A stretch of 64,000 nt of DNA from Paracentrotus lividus. Its lineage: Eukaryota > Echinodermata > Echinoidea > Camarodonta > Echinidae. Positions within the stretch are counted from its first letter, which is position 1. Every line of letters starts with the position of its first letter. Shown piece after piece: positions 1 through 10,424 of this stretch. A model generated the notes under the pieces. It worked only from the letters and a program-made list of their open reading frames with translations, made no database searches and was not told the DNA's origin. The stretch spans positions 37,194,575 to 37,258,574 of the forward strand of contig CALNVZ010002974.1 in assembly GCA_940671915.1 (NCBI GenBank). The letters run 5' to 3'. The translations under genes and the position numbers were made by a program.

Positions 1-480
1 GAATTTTATTGGTTTTAAAAAATGCAGAAAAATAAATGAAAGAAAAATATGAATGAAAGTTTGAAGATCATCAACCAAAAAGTAGCGAAGTTATGAATAT
101 TTAAAGTTTTTATTTTGTGACGTCACGTGCGAGCAGCTCTCCCATGTGTTGTGTATGTAAATTCCATACATTTGTCTTTTTTCATGGGTCTTGATAAAGG
201 AATGGGTCAATTTGATAGAGGTATATGTATATTAACATAATGTTTGATGATGTATCGACCGCACAGGTGAAATTATTAATTTTCTTCTAAAAAATGACGC
301 TTTATGGAATTTACACTACATAACACATAGGAGAACTGCTCGCATGTGACGTCACAAAATAAAAACTTTAAATATTCATAACTTCGTTATTTTTTGGTCG
401 ATTTTCTCCAAACCTTCACTCATATTTTTTTTCTGCATTTTTAAAAATCAATTTAAACCCAGGGTGAACTCTCCCTTTAA
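1..480. repeat. Foldback/MITE-like inverted repeat, left end cut by window
   Basis: Bases about 1-169 and 301-480 are inverted copies of each other. Both arms share a stretch with GTGACGTCAC, a stretch reading AAGTTTTTATTTTGTGACG, and the 'gcagaaa' region near the outer edge. The centre (170-300) is unique. The right arm ends near 'gggtgaactctcccttta', a terminus typical of short non-autonomous DNA elements. No coding capacity is seen. It lies just before the threonine-rich exon. Confidence 0.75.
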
Positions 481-566
481 TAATTTTATTAAGAATAAAT
501 ATAATTGCTGTGTTGGGAATCTGCCCCAATTCCATTAAATTGTCATTTTTTTCCCCACACCAACAG

Positions 567-1088
567 CACACCAACAAATGACGACGCAAGAAAAAACTAC
601 AACGCAGCCTACAACAGCTGAAGAACAAACTACAACGCAGCCCACAACGACAGTACAAGAACAAACTACAACACAACCCACAACAACAGCGGAAGAGCAA
701 ACTACAACACAGCCCACAACAACAGCTGAAGAACAAACTACTACGCAGCCCACAACAACAGTGCAAGAACTAACTACAACGCAACCGACAACAACAGTGG
801 AAGAACAAACTACAACGCACCCCACAACAACAATGCAAGAACAAACTACAACACAACCCACAACAACAGTGCAAGAACAAACTACAACACAGCCTACAAC
901 AACAGTACAAGAACAAACTACAACACAGCTCACAACAACAGCGGAAGAAAAAACAACTACACAGCCCACAACAACGACGGAAGAACAAACTACATCACGT
1001 ACATCAACAACGAGACAACTCCAAACAACTACTGGGCAAACAAATACGATAATGCAGACCGAATTGATAACTACCATTCAATCAAAAT
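567..1088 (+). CDS. Threonine-rich mucin-like repeat exon (gene 1, internal exon)
   Basis: An internal exon of about 173 codons, bounded by a pyrimidine tract with acceptor CAACAG|CAC and by donor AAAAT|GTAAGT. It starts and ends in phase 1, matching the phase of the PAN exon at 2340. It encodes roughly eleven 12-residue units of the form TTTQPTTTVQEQ (36 bp each), with V/A/M, Q/E and L variants. Long Thr-rich stretches like this are usual O-glycosylated stalks in secreted or surface proteins. The gene at 8,689 has a short Ser/Thr linker in the equivalent place, so I infer this is an expanded linker of a paralogue. The signal-peptide and lectin exons expected upstream are not in the window. 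Translations from the other strand over this stretch are low-complexity shadows. Confidence 0.7.
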
Positions 1089-1159
1089 GTAAGTTGCATC
1101 AACCGGAACAAATAAAAAACTATTCTCCCCCCCCCTTTTTTTTGCTATAAATTATTATA

Positions 1160-1816
1160 GGGGAAGGTGGGGCATAACGGACCACGTAACTTCAAGTGGC
1201 TTCTGTGACGTCACAGATAGGAGCAAGACTATGAAAATGATATTTCCTTGACGAGTTCTTATTGAAGTTTGATAAACAATCGATCAATAATTCTCATCTC
1301 TTTCATACTTCCGGCAAAATGAAGCTGAAAAAATATCGGAAAAGGTCCGTTTTGCCCCACTAGTGGGGCAAAATTGACTCCGTGCATATTTTGTTGGGGC
1401 AAAAATGGTACCCTATTATGGGGTACCGTTTTGCCCCGTAAGAAATAATCAACTCCTGGGGACTGATTTGTCAAAATTTGTTCAAGTTGGCAAAATAAAT
1501 GTACTTTTGGAAGTCTCCAGAAGGGATGCGAGCACACCAAATTCTCCCCAGGGTCAGCCAAATTATGGTCCTTTTTGCCCCACACCATTGGGTTCCATTT
1601 TGCCCCAAGCAGAAATACCCTACATCAGAGGGGTACAAATTTTTGAATGGCACCCCCCTCTGTAGGTATTGATTTTTTTCGATGAAACTTCAGTAGTAAA
1701 TTGGTGCAGCAATGCCTCATTTACTGCAATACATTTTATAGAAAGAAATACTTTTGATGTCAAGCTATGAGAAAGTTCCGTTTTGCCCCTAGGGTCCGTT
1801 ATGCCCCACCTTCCCC
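1160..1816. repeat. MITE with GGGGAAGGTGGGGCATAAC termini, in gene 1 intron
   Basis: The two ends (1160-1182 and 1794-1816) are perfect inverted repeats of 23 bp. The 657-bp body is rich in TTTTGCCCC and GGGGCAAAA blocks that can pair with each other. No transposase frame is visible. It sits inside the intron between the Thr-rich exon and the PAN exon of gene 1. Confidence 0.75.
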
Positions 1817-1973
1817 CCAGTGTGAAATGCACCACCAATGATGAGCATGATACTCGAGTTATTAAAAAAATGTGACAATTATATTTTGATAATATAAGAG
1901 AGAGATACTTTATTTTCGTTCAATGAAAAATAGCGCCTTCTGAATTGGAGGTGTGATGTTTGAAGTCAAAACT

Positions 1974-2121
1974 AAAGGCCCGGTCCCACTGACGGGAGGA
2001 TTAATTGCGCATGAGTTGCGTATACAAATTTCGTTCATCCGCAACAAAAAAACAAAAACAAAACAAACAATCCGCAATTCATACGTAAATCATCCTAAAG
2101 AGCCAGTGGGACCGCGCCTTT
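1974..2121. repeat. Short MITE with AAAGGCSCGGTCCCACTG termini
   Basis: About 148 bp. The left terminus near 1974 and the right terminus near 2121 are inverted copies with one or two mismatches (AAAGGCCCGGTCCCACTGAC against AAAGGCGCGGTCCCACTGGC). Non-coding; in gene 1 intron. Confidence 0.7.
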
Positions 2122-2339
2122 AGCTGTGCAAAACATTACTTTCCGCAATTGTTCTTTATAAATATTTGAAAGTGTATTAGTTTCTGTGATGCCAGATGAT
2201 TAAAAAAACACTCATTTTTAGGAAATATAAAAGACGAAAAAAAAAAAAAATAGTATCTGTATTAAACATGTTAAATGTTGGCCAACGGAATGGGGTTAAT
2301 TCATTGATTTTGTGTGCACGATTTGCTTCTTTTCGACAG

Positions 2340-2566
2340 CCCGCATGAGGTCTGCAAGATACAAAGTTCTAGCTAGCAATGCCGCCCTCATCGGTTCTGC
2401 CTCGACCCTCGAAGCTACATCATTCATCAAGTGCAGTCAATTATGCCTTTCTGATGACTTATGCAAACGTTTCACCTACATTGCACACAACGGAGCGTGC
2501 CTTCTCAGCCATATAGCAAATTCATCATTACAACCTCATCATGGTGCAGTGACGTATTCCAGTTAA
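2340..2566 (+). CDS. PAN/apple-domain terminal exon (gene 1)
   Basis: The last exon of gene 1: acceptor TTCGACAG|CCCGC, then 75 codons and a TAA stop at 2564-2566. It starts in phase 1, so the single T left from the Thr-rich exon completes a Ser codon. The protein has the PAN/apple cysteine spacing C-x3-C-x5-C-x11-C (KCSQLCLSDDLCKRF ... GACLL). PAN domains bind proteins or carbohydrate in secreted proteins. It parallels the terminal exon at 11,814, with the same RMR/RIS start, the same phase and a similar length. Confidence in the domain is moderate because PAN domains are short and divergent. Confidence 0.7.
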
Positions 2567-4639
2567 CTGCATACATTTATGTTTAAATACGAATTTGTTC
2601 TTCTACAATGACAGTTTGCGTTAGTACCAAATTAAATAAATTATCATGTTCAATTTCACTAGGCAAAGACGATGAAATGCCTTTCGACCTAGATAGGGCC
2701 TTTCGTCAATGGGGTGGGTGGAAAAGGCATGCTGCCTTGTGGGATCAACATTTCGCAATTTAATTTTAATGGAGAATGAAACACTGGAAACCAATTTAAT
2801 TGTATAAAACAAATAACTCAATGAAACATAATTTTTACGATTTATACAATCTAAGTGGTTCATACGGTATCATTATCGTTAAAGAGTCATTCATCCCTCA
2901 GTACAAACTTGCTTTTTCTGATACTGATAGTTCAAACTATTTCGCTAAATTTAGTATAAGAGCAAGACAAGATAAAATTAAAATTATTTGCGAGGGAGAT
3001 TCTGAATATGGAGTAAAAACAAAAACTAAATAAATATTTGTATTTTTTTTTGTACATCAATACTGTAAATATATAATACTCATACCAGATTTAAAAAACT
3101 CTTTATATATTTTCATAGTAAATGTGTCTGCATGAAATTTCCCTACATTAATTATGTGCGTTTAGGTACGGGATTTTGTTTCTTATTCTCTCAGTTTCTG
3201 TATTTCATAGAATTGATGTTGTACTTCCAAGTTTAGGGACAATTTTAGAGCCCAATTTTTATAAGCAATACATTTATCCTACAAGCTGATTTATTGATGG
3301 GATGTTCATGTACAGATTGTTAAATAATATACATCGTTCATCGTCGTAAAGCGTCAATTACATCTCATTTTATATCATTTTATGCCAGGCTTGTACTATA
3401 TTATTTTAATTGGAAATGGGGTAAATATTGATTATGTAGATAATTAAGAAATATTCGTCATTTGAAAATAACATTAATATTGAATAATTTTTGTCTCGGA
3501 TTTGTTGTTGTTTTAGTTACAAGTTATTTAGTTTGATCTGAAATAGTATCAATAAGACAATATTTTGGTGTATCGTCGGATGATTGTTATTGTAAATCAT
3601 AATTTGAATGAAATGAATATTGTTTAATTTTTCATCAAGACGAATACATATTTGAAAGATTTCATTGTCCAATAACAACGCGTTTTCGCAGTCTTAGATC
3701 ATGCAAAACACGGCAACCCAAATGAATCATTGTAAAAAAAAACAACACATAATCGCCATGAGCGGGGATGATTATAATAATATATAGATAAACATCAACA
3801 AGTGCTCGTTATTCATTTTGAAATAACACCAATAAAACATGTATACTTTTTAAAAGTCATTTTTATATGTATATTTTAAGAAGTAACTATTACTGAGTAC
3901 ATATCGGGGGTCGTTATAAAAAGATAAAGTGATCAAAATACCAAGTTTTTAAAATCGTGAATAAATGTCCACGGACCGAAATATAATAGAAGACACTTAT
4001 TACTTGCTAACTCATATCCTAAACATGCTAAACTCTTTAATTATTTAAACATGATTTATTGCACAAGAAATTCTTCGGGGGTAAAGGTATTCAAGGAGGA
4101 CTTTTCCTGTTATAAACCAGTAAGCATTGCTGCGACTGGATGTGTTCGACTAGTTTTCGAATCTTACGTTTACATAGATCACTGCTAAGTGCATGATGAC
4201 ATTTATTCTTGGAAATTGATGCTAAGTAAATGTCTTACACCAGCCAAATTCTATATATCTTAGAAAACTGAACATGAGATTTCCTCAATCACAACCATAA
4301 TCCTATCCATAACTCTTTGAGGATATAAATTACAGATCAAAATATCACCGGAGCAATAACCTGAATGAGCAAAAATGAATTTCTCTGAAGATATATAAAT
4401 TTATTCATTGGAATAAATAAACAAACGAGAATAAAGAATAACTGATGACAAGGTCATAAACCTGTAACCATGATTGTTGAATTTATTCTACAACATAATT
4501 ACATCAATAGCCTGCTAATCGTGTTATGTTATTATAAAGCTATCTGATGTGTTTCTATAGTTGCCATGATGCAGAGGGGATGAAATTATCTATGTCTATT
4601 TGATCAGTAATTATGACTGGGCTCCGTCATCAGCGAGGC

Positions 4640-4849
4640 TTTCTGTAAACAGTCATGTAGACAGAGTGAGAGACAAATAGACAGAAAGAGACTGGAGAGG
4701 TGTGGGTGAATGTGGGTGGAGGGGTGAGTGTGTATGTGTCAGCGTTCGTGAGGTTGGGTGTGACGGTGTTGGTAGGAACATGTGTGTGTGCGTGTGGGAG
4801 GATGAGGTGATGTGCGGGTAGAGAGAATTGTGATTGAGGGTGTGAGAGT

Positions 4850-4888
<39 letters not shown>

Positions 4889-5558
4889 GTTTAAGCGTGT
4901 GTGTGTGAGGTTGAGGGAGTGTATGTGGGAGTGTGGCCGGGGTGGAATAATATAAGTAAGGGTGTGAGTTACTGAGTAGGTATTAAGAGAGGGAGGATGT
5001 GTATATGTGTATCTTAGGGTGTGGGTTAGAGGATGTGTTTGTATGTGAGTGGGTGTGTGGGAGAATGTGATGAAGTGTGGTTTGGGCGGTTGAGTGTGGG
5101 TTGGAGGATAGGTGGTTCTGCGTGTGTGGGTGACATGTTTGTGTATGTGGGTGTGGGAAAGGAAGGATGTGTGTGTGTAAATGTGAGAGAGGGTGTGAGT
5201 TAGTGTTTATGACAGGAAGGTACGTGTGCGTGAATTGTGTATGAGAGTATGTGCGGAGTATGTGTGCGTGAATGTGTGTGTGCGTGTGTGTGCATGTGTT
5301 TGTAAATGTGATTGGAAGAGGATGTGAGGCTCATGGGTGGGGTCGAGAAGTTTGAGTGAGGGTGTGACCTGGTATGTGTGTGTGTGTGAATATGAGTGAG
5401 TGAAAAGTTGAGGGAGGATGTGAGGAAGTGGAAGAGGTGGAAGAGTGTGAGTGAGGGTGTTAGTGAGGATGTGCGAGATGGAAGGTGTATGTGGGTGTAT
5501 TTTTATATAATATATATATATTGTGTGTGTGTTTGTGCTGGTGTGTGTGCGTGTGTGT

Positions 5559-5589
<31 letters not shown>

Positions 5590-5640
5590 GAAGATTGCGT
5601 GGGTGTATTTGTGTGAATGTTTGGTGGCGAGTAACAAAAG
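4640..5640. repeat. Compound G/T-rich microsatellite with a 38-base G run
   Basis: About 1 kb made almost only of GTGTG, GAGGG, GTGGG and similar words. It includes an uninterrupted run of 38 G (4850-4887), a (TG)n block near 5521-5560 and a (GA)n block near 5558-5590. The open frame on the other strand is a by-product of this composition. Confidence 0.9.
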
Positions 5641-6072
5641 AGTTCAAATTAACTCACTTTTATTGATTGTTAATTTCCACGCTGCCAAATATAAAAGCCA
5701 GACTCATCAACATCATTGTACCCTTGACAACAGCTTTTTAATAGGATGGAATTGGATCGGATAAATCCCGTTTTACCAGGTCATTGGAGCGTTAAATCGT
5801 TTTATTTGCCGACACAGAGTAATTGATTGAACCATTATTATTGAATATCTATTTATACATCTAGGCCTGATGCAGTCAATAAATTCAATATATTTTCGGA
5901 AATTTCACAGTAAAGCAGATATTGCAGTTACGAGGTATTGGTGGGGAAATTACTGGGTATCAAAAACTCTCTTTTATGTTCTTTTATTTTTTTTGGGAGG
6001 GATTCACGATTCAACAGTCAGTAACTCGAAACCTCAACCCTCAACCCGGCCTTTCCCTTAATTACTCAATGA

Positions 6073-6075
<3 letters not shown>

Positions 6076-6112
<37 letters not shown>

Positions 6113-6113
6113 T

Positions 6114-6154
<41 letters not shown>

Positions 6155-6176
6155 CTAGAGAGAGAGAGAGAGGGGG
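6076..6176. repeat. (GA)n microsatellite
   Basis: About 100 bp of nearly pure AG dinucleotide with a few GGGAGTGGG and GTGCTAG interruptions. Confidence 0.9.
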
Positions 6177-7046
6177 AGGGCGGAGAGCTTTTTTTTTTTT
6201 TACTATCCTCCATCGGCATGTGATATCGTTTCATTACTGTAAATAATATGAGAAAATATACTAGACTACGGTGGTAATTGGCCGTGCTGGAATGAACACA
6301 GCGTGAAACAAAGTGTGATCATAGTGTAAATCACTTTTATAGTGTGAAATCTATTTCACCCAGTTAAACTCAAGCGTACATCTTCACTTTATGAGAAAAA
6401 TTTGCATTGTAAATCCGAGCATCATTATCTTAACACTGTAGAAAACCACATCACAATGTGAAATCGAGCGCTTGCACAACGTGACAAACTGTGTTCTTTA
6501 AGGCACTCCTCAAAATATTGTCCTTGATTTCTTACTTGAAGTAAATAGACGTATGTAATATGTTGTCCTTATTTTTCATCTGCTCAACATGGGTGTGTGT
6601 TCCATAATATCAACGAATCTTCAATCACATTTGTAATTATTTGAGTTTCCATACAAATACGAAAAATACTGGACCATATCCGTCTAAACTGGAAAATGAA
6701 AGAAATATAAAATGGCCGTTTTTAATTCCATGCAACATAATATATGTGTTATGGTGATAATGAATGTTACAGCTGCTGATGTTTATAATACAAATCATAG
6801 TGATAGTCGATGGGATGATTATGATAACAAATGGCAGTGGTGATGAGGGTGACAGTAAAGATGACGACGAAAACAACAATGTTGATGATGAAAATGATTA
6901 CTTGTATGAACATTATCTATGTCATCGGATGATGATGACGAAGTTGAGGATGAGGAAGAGGAGGAAGAGAAGGAGGACTAAGAGGAGGATAAAGGCAGAC
7001 GAAAGAAAATTGCATATAGTGACAATAACAAATACAAAAGGCCAAC

Positions 7047-7077
<31 letters not shown>

Positions 7078-7920
7078 ACCCTAACAGACAAACAATGTGA
7101 TATGATCAATCAACATGATTAATTGGAATACGTAAATCAAATTTTCTTATGCTTGTGGGGGAAAAGATAATTATCCTGCAACCAGTTTATGCGTAAAACA
7201 AGGTCAAGCATTTATCCAAATAATGAAAATCGATTTATGAAATATATGGCTAGACAACAGTGAGCACGTGAGCGTGAAATGCTGATTGAATTCCATACGA
7301 TTTCGATGGACTATAGACTGGTTACAAACACATTTACGAAATTCGTATTTTCATTTTTGATAGAAACTTAATAACCTATTCACTCTAATGAAAATTATGG
7401 GGATGATAGCTATTGTCCTGGACTTGGCCGTAACCAGGGAACTAATTATAAGCTAACGCTAAGCAATAATCGCTTTTCAACGATATATATATCCCAACTG
7501 TCTCACACACTAATGTTTTTTCATTCTACATCCCAGGTTCACAGAACGATTGAGGAAAAAAAAAAGTATACTTGATTTTGGTTTTTAGATATACATTCAA
7601 GGAATAAATTTGTTGGGGACACGTATCTTATTCGTTTGGAAGAAAATCTAAGGTATTGATAAATATTTAAAATGTATAAATACTGTGACGTATACATACA
7701 ACAAAGTTTGTGACACTTTAAAAAGGATAAGTAATTTTGATCTGAAATTATATTCATTCACTTGGATGTCTTCGCCAGACTACTAGACGGAATCCAAACC
7801 GATTTTAAACCAACAAAGCAAAGTTTCTTGCTGGTAAGGTTCATGACTGGATCGATTGCTGCGTTGCTGTTCTTGTGCCGGTCATGTTGCTATAAGTTTA
7901 CTATTCGTTGACATTTAATA

Positions 7921-8660
7921 ATTGAATATCGAAGTTGGTTAATATTGATTATTTTAATGAGGTTTGTTGTTTTGGTTGATATGAATCACATTTGTTGTTT
8001 GGTTGATATTCAATGATTTGATAAAGATTGCTGTTTTGGTTTATACTAATTGCTTTAATGAAGTGTGTTGTCATGGGTGATATTCATCTGTTTTAATGAA
8101 GATTGCTCTTTTGGTTGATACTAATTGCTTTAATGAAGTTTTTAATTTTTTTTTCGATATTTAATTGCTTAGATGAAGCTTGTTGTTTGGTTTAATATTA
8201 AGGTTTTAATGGAGTTTGTTGTTTTGGTTGATATTCATTACTTTTAATAATGAAGTTTTTTTGTTTTGGTTGATATTAAATTGTTTGAATAAGGTTTGTT
8301 GTTTGATTGATACTGACTTGCTTATTTGAAATTTGTTGATTTAGCTGATATTATTTTAATATCAGCTAAATATTAAGCTGATATTATTCTAATTAATAAA
8401 GTTTGTTGTTTGATTGATACTGAATTGCTTATTTGAAATTTGTTGATTTACCTGATATTATTTTACTATCAGTTAAATATTAAGCTGTTATTATTTTAAT
8501 TAATAAAGTTTGTTGTCTGGGTAGATTTTAATTCATTTGATGACATCTTTTGTTTTAACTGGTATTAATGTTGGGGTCAAGTTGGGTGCTTTAGTAAATA
8601 TTTAATTATTTAAATGAAGGTTGTTGCTTCGGATGATATTTGATTGTGGATTGATTCGTA
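7921..8660. repeat. Diverged minisatellite upstream of the lectin/PAN gene
   Basis: A unit of roughly 45-55 bp, approximately TTTAATGAAGTTTGTTGTTTTGG followed by TTGATATT, recurs about a dozen times with much divergence. Within it, 8294-8400 and 8401-8507 are a clear 107-bp tandem duplication with few mismatches; each contains a GCTGATATTATTTTAATATCAGC-type hairpin or a mutated form of it. The array ends about 30 bp before the first coding exon at 8689, so it occupies the likely promoter/5' region. Confidence 0.8.
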
Positions 8661-8688
8661 TATTTTCTTTCCAGATTTAACTGTACAG

Positions 8689-8761
8689 ATGGCTTTTACT
8701 GAGTTTATTGTTCTCATCGTTATCTTCCTACATACATCTAGAGGTCAAGAGTTATGTGTAG
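8689..8761 (+). CDS. Exon 1: signal peptide
   Basis: 24 codons plus one base. The leader MAFTEFIVLIVIFLHTSRG has a hydrophobic core and a plausible cleavage site after SRG; the donor is GTAG|GTAAGG (phase 1). It is too short to be found by length alone. It is supported by the leader, the donor and the phase match to the lectin exon. Confidence 0.8.
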
Positions 8762-10377
8762 GTAAGGTATATGTCATTTCTCCTTTGAAAAAGTTCCACC
8801 TTTAATATAAGTTCGTTGTTTAGAAATCAGAGAGAAAGACAGCATGATTCATAGAAGTAGGAATAATAAGAAAGCTTTACATATAAGAGATCTTTATGAT
8901 GCAAAACTAGCCGATCACTGAGAATTTGACAACGCCGTTGCTAAGCTGCGATATCATAGCAGCAAATCGGAGACGTCTCCTCAGTCCCCGCGAAGTTTCA
9001 TTAGTCTCGGAAACTACTTTGAGACGGTTCTTTGAAACTGCTATAAGACAATTTTTGAATATTGTCGCGGAGACGTCTCCGCGAGGGAATAAAGTATCGG
9101 AGACGTTTCTAATATTTTTTATCCGTCGAGGAGACGTCTCCGCGAAGTGAGATACCACCCTTAGCATGACTTTTTAAAGGGATTGAGTAGATATGTAGAG
9201 GTTTGCAAAAATCTGAGTTGCGGGGCCCTTCATGTAGCTGTCAGTGCATGTAATAATGTGTCGAGAAGAAACCCTGAAAATTTTATCTCATAAGCATCAT
9301 TACATGCTACACAATAAGTGAAAAAAAATGTTATTTTTCCTCCATACACTGCGCTGTTAACTTAAGCATGTTAAGCGTACCTACGGACGCTCATGCCTAT
9401 GTTGATATTCAGTCATCAATATCTTGGCAATTAAGCGATCGTCCACCTTCAAAATCTCCACCTCACCTAAACGTTTTGCAATTATTATTACAGCATTAGC
9501 TGGATAATTATCTAGTAGTTTCTACGACCGTTGTGTGTCGTCCCGCCAGAAAATTGAGAGTGATCTTGGGTAGGATGGCACCTGCTTATTACACGTATAA
9601 TATTAAATAAGAATCGCAACTAATAGCAATATTAGAAATATCCAACCATATTCATAGGTCTACACTTGTTATAATATTTTTACCATTTCTCATTTCCATA
9701 TTTTTAGATAACGGGTCCTGCTACCATTTTTCAAGCGGCGCTGCCAATCATTCCGCAGCAAACGCATCCTGTCACACCCTCGGCTCTAACTTGGTGTCCA
9801 TAGGAACTCCCGAAGAACAAGACTTTCTGGTGCGCAACCTACTGAATGCTAATGTGAACCATTGGATAGGGTTAACAGCGGACGCCAGTGGAAACATGGT
9901 CTGGCCAGACGGGTCTAATGTGACGTACACTAACTATGGGGATTCGGGATACGCTTTGGACGATGGAGGATTTTGTATCCGAATAAGACCGTCACAGAAT
10001 TATACTTGGTATGACCAGAACTGTTCAGAATCATACCGTTATATCTGCGAGAGGGAGAATGGTAAGTATATATAACCGAGAGAATTTCGTTTGGAAGCAT
10101 ACTCTAGCAGGGTGAAACGGGTAAAAAGGATGGAAAAGGGCCGAGGAGTGACACCCTTTTCCACCCTTTTCGAAAACGCTGTCACTCTTCACCCCTTTAA
10201 AGTGTAATTTACCACTTTCCACCATTTTATTTTTTTAGAGTGTAGGTTCCGGGGCATGCAAGCTATACAAAAACTATTATATATAAAATATTGATTTATT
10301 ATTTATATCAACATACTTTCAAACAGGAGTTCAAAAATCGAAATATATTCCACTCTAATCAATTGTGATAATCTATA

Positions 10378-10424
<47 letters not shown>

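Larger units (their letters stand above)
2567..8688. other. Intergenic region between the two lectin/PAN genes
   Basis: No supported exon. AT-rich sequence holds G/T-rich and GA-rich microsatellites (4.6-5.6 kb and 6.08-6.18 kb), a region at 6290-6490 with several 'gtgtgaaa' repeats, and a diverged minisatellite at 7.92-8.66 kb. A possible polyadenylation signal (AATAAA) for gene 1 is near 2634. Open frames here are low-complexity or short and show no family resemblance. Confidence 0.6.

Noticed and set aside
535-1077. Minus-strand Val/Cys-rich open frame of 180 codons
   Set aside because: It is the complement of the Thr-rich repeat exon on the plus strand, which has matching splice phases; the reverse reading has no independent support.
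5207-5647. Minus-strand open frame of 146 codons
   Set aside because: It is the translation of a GT/GA microsatellite (repeats of SLS and HTHT), with no splice or start support.
8907-9167. Overlapping open frames on both strands
   Set aside because: Generated by the inverted-repeat structure of the MITE there.
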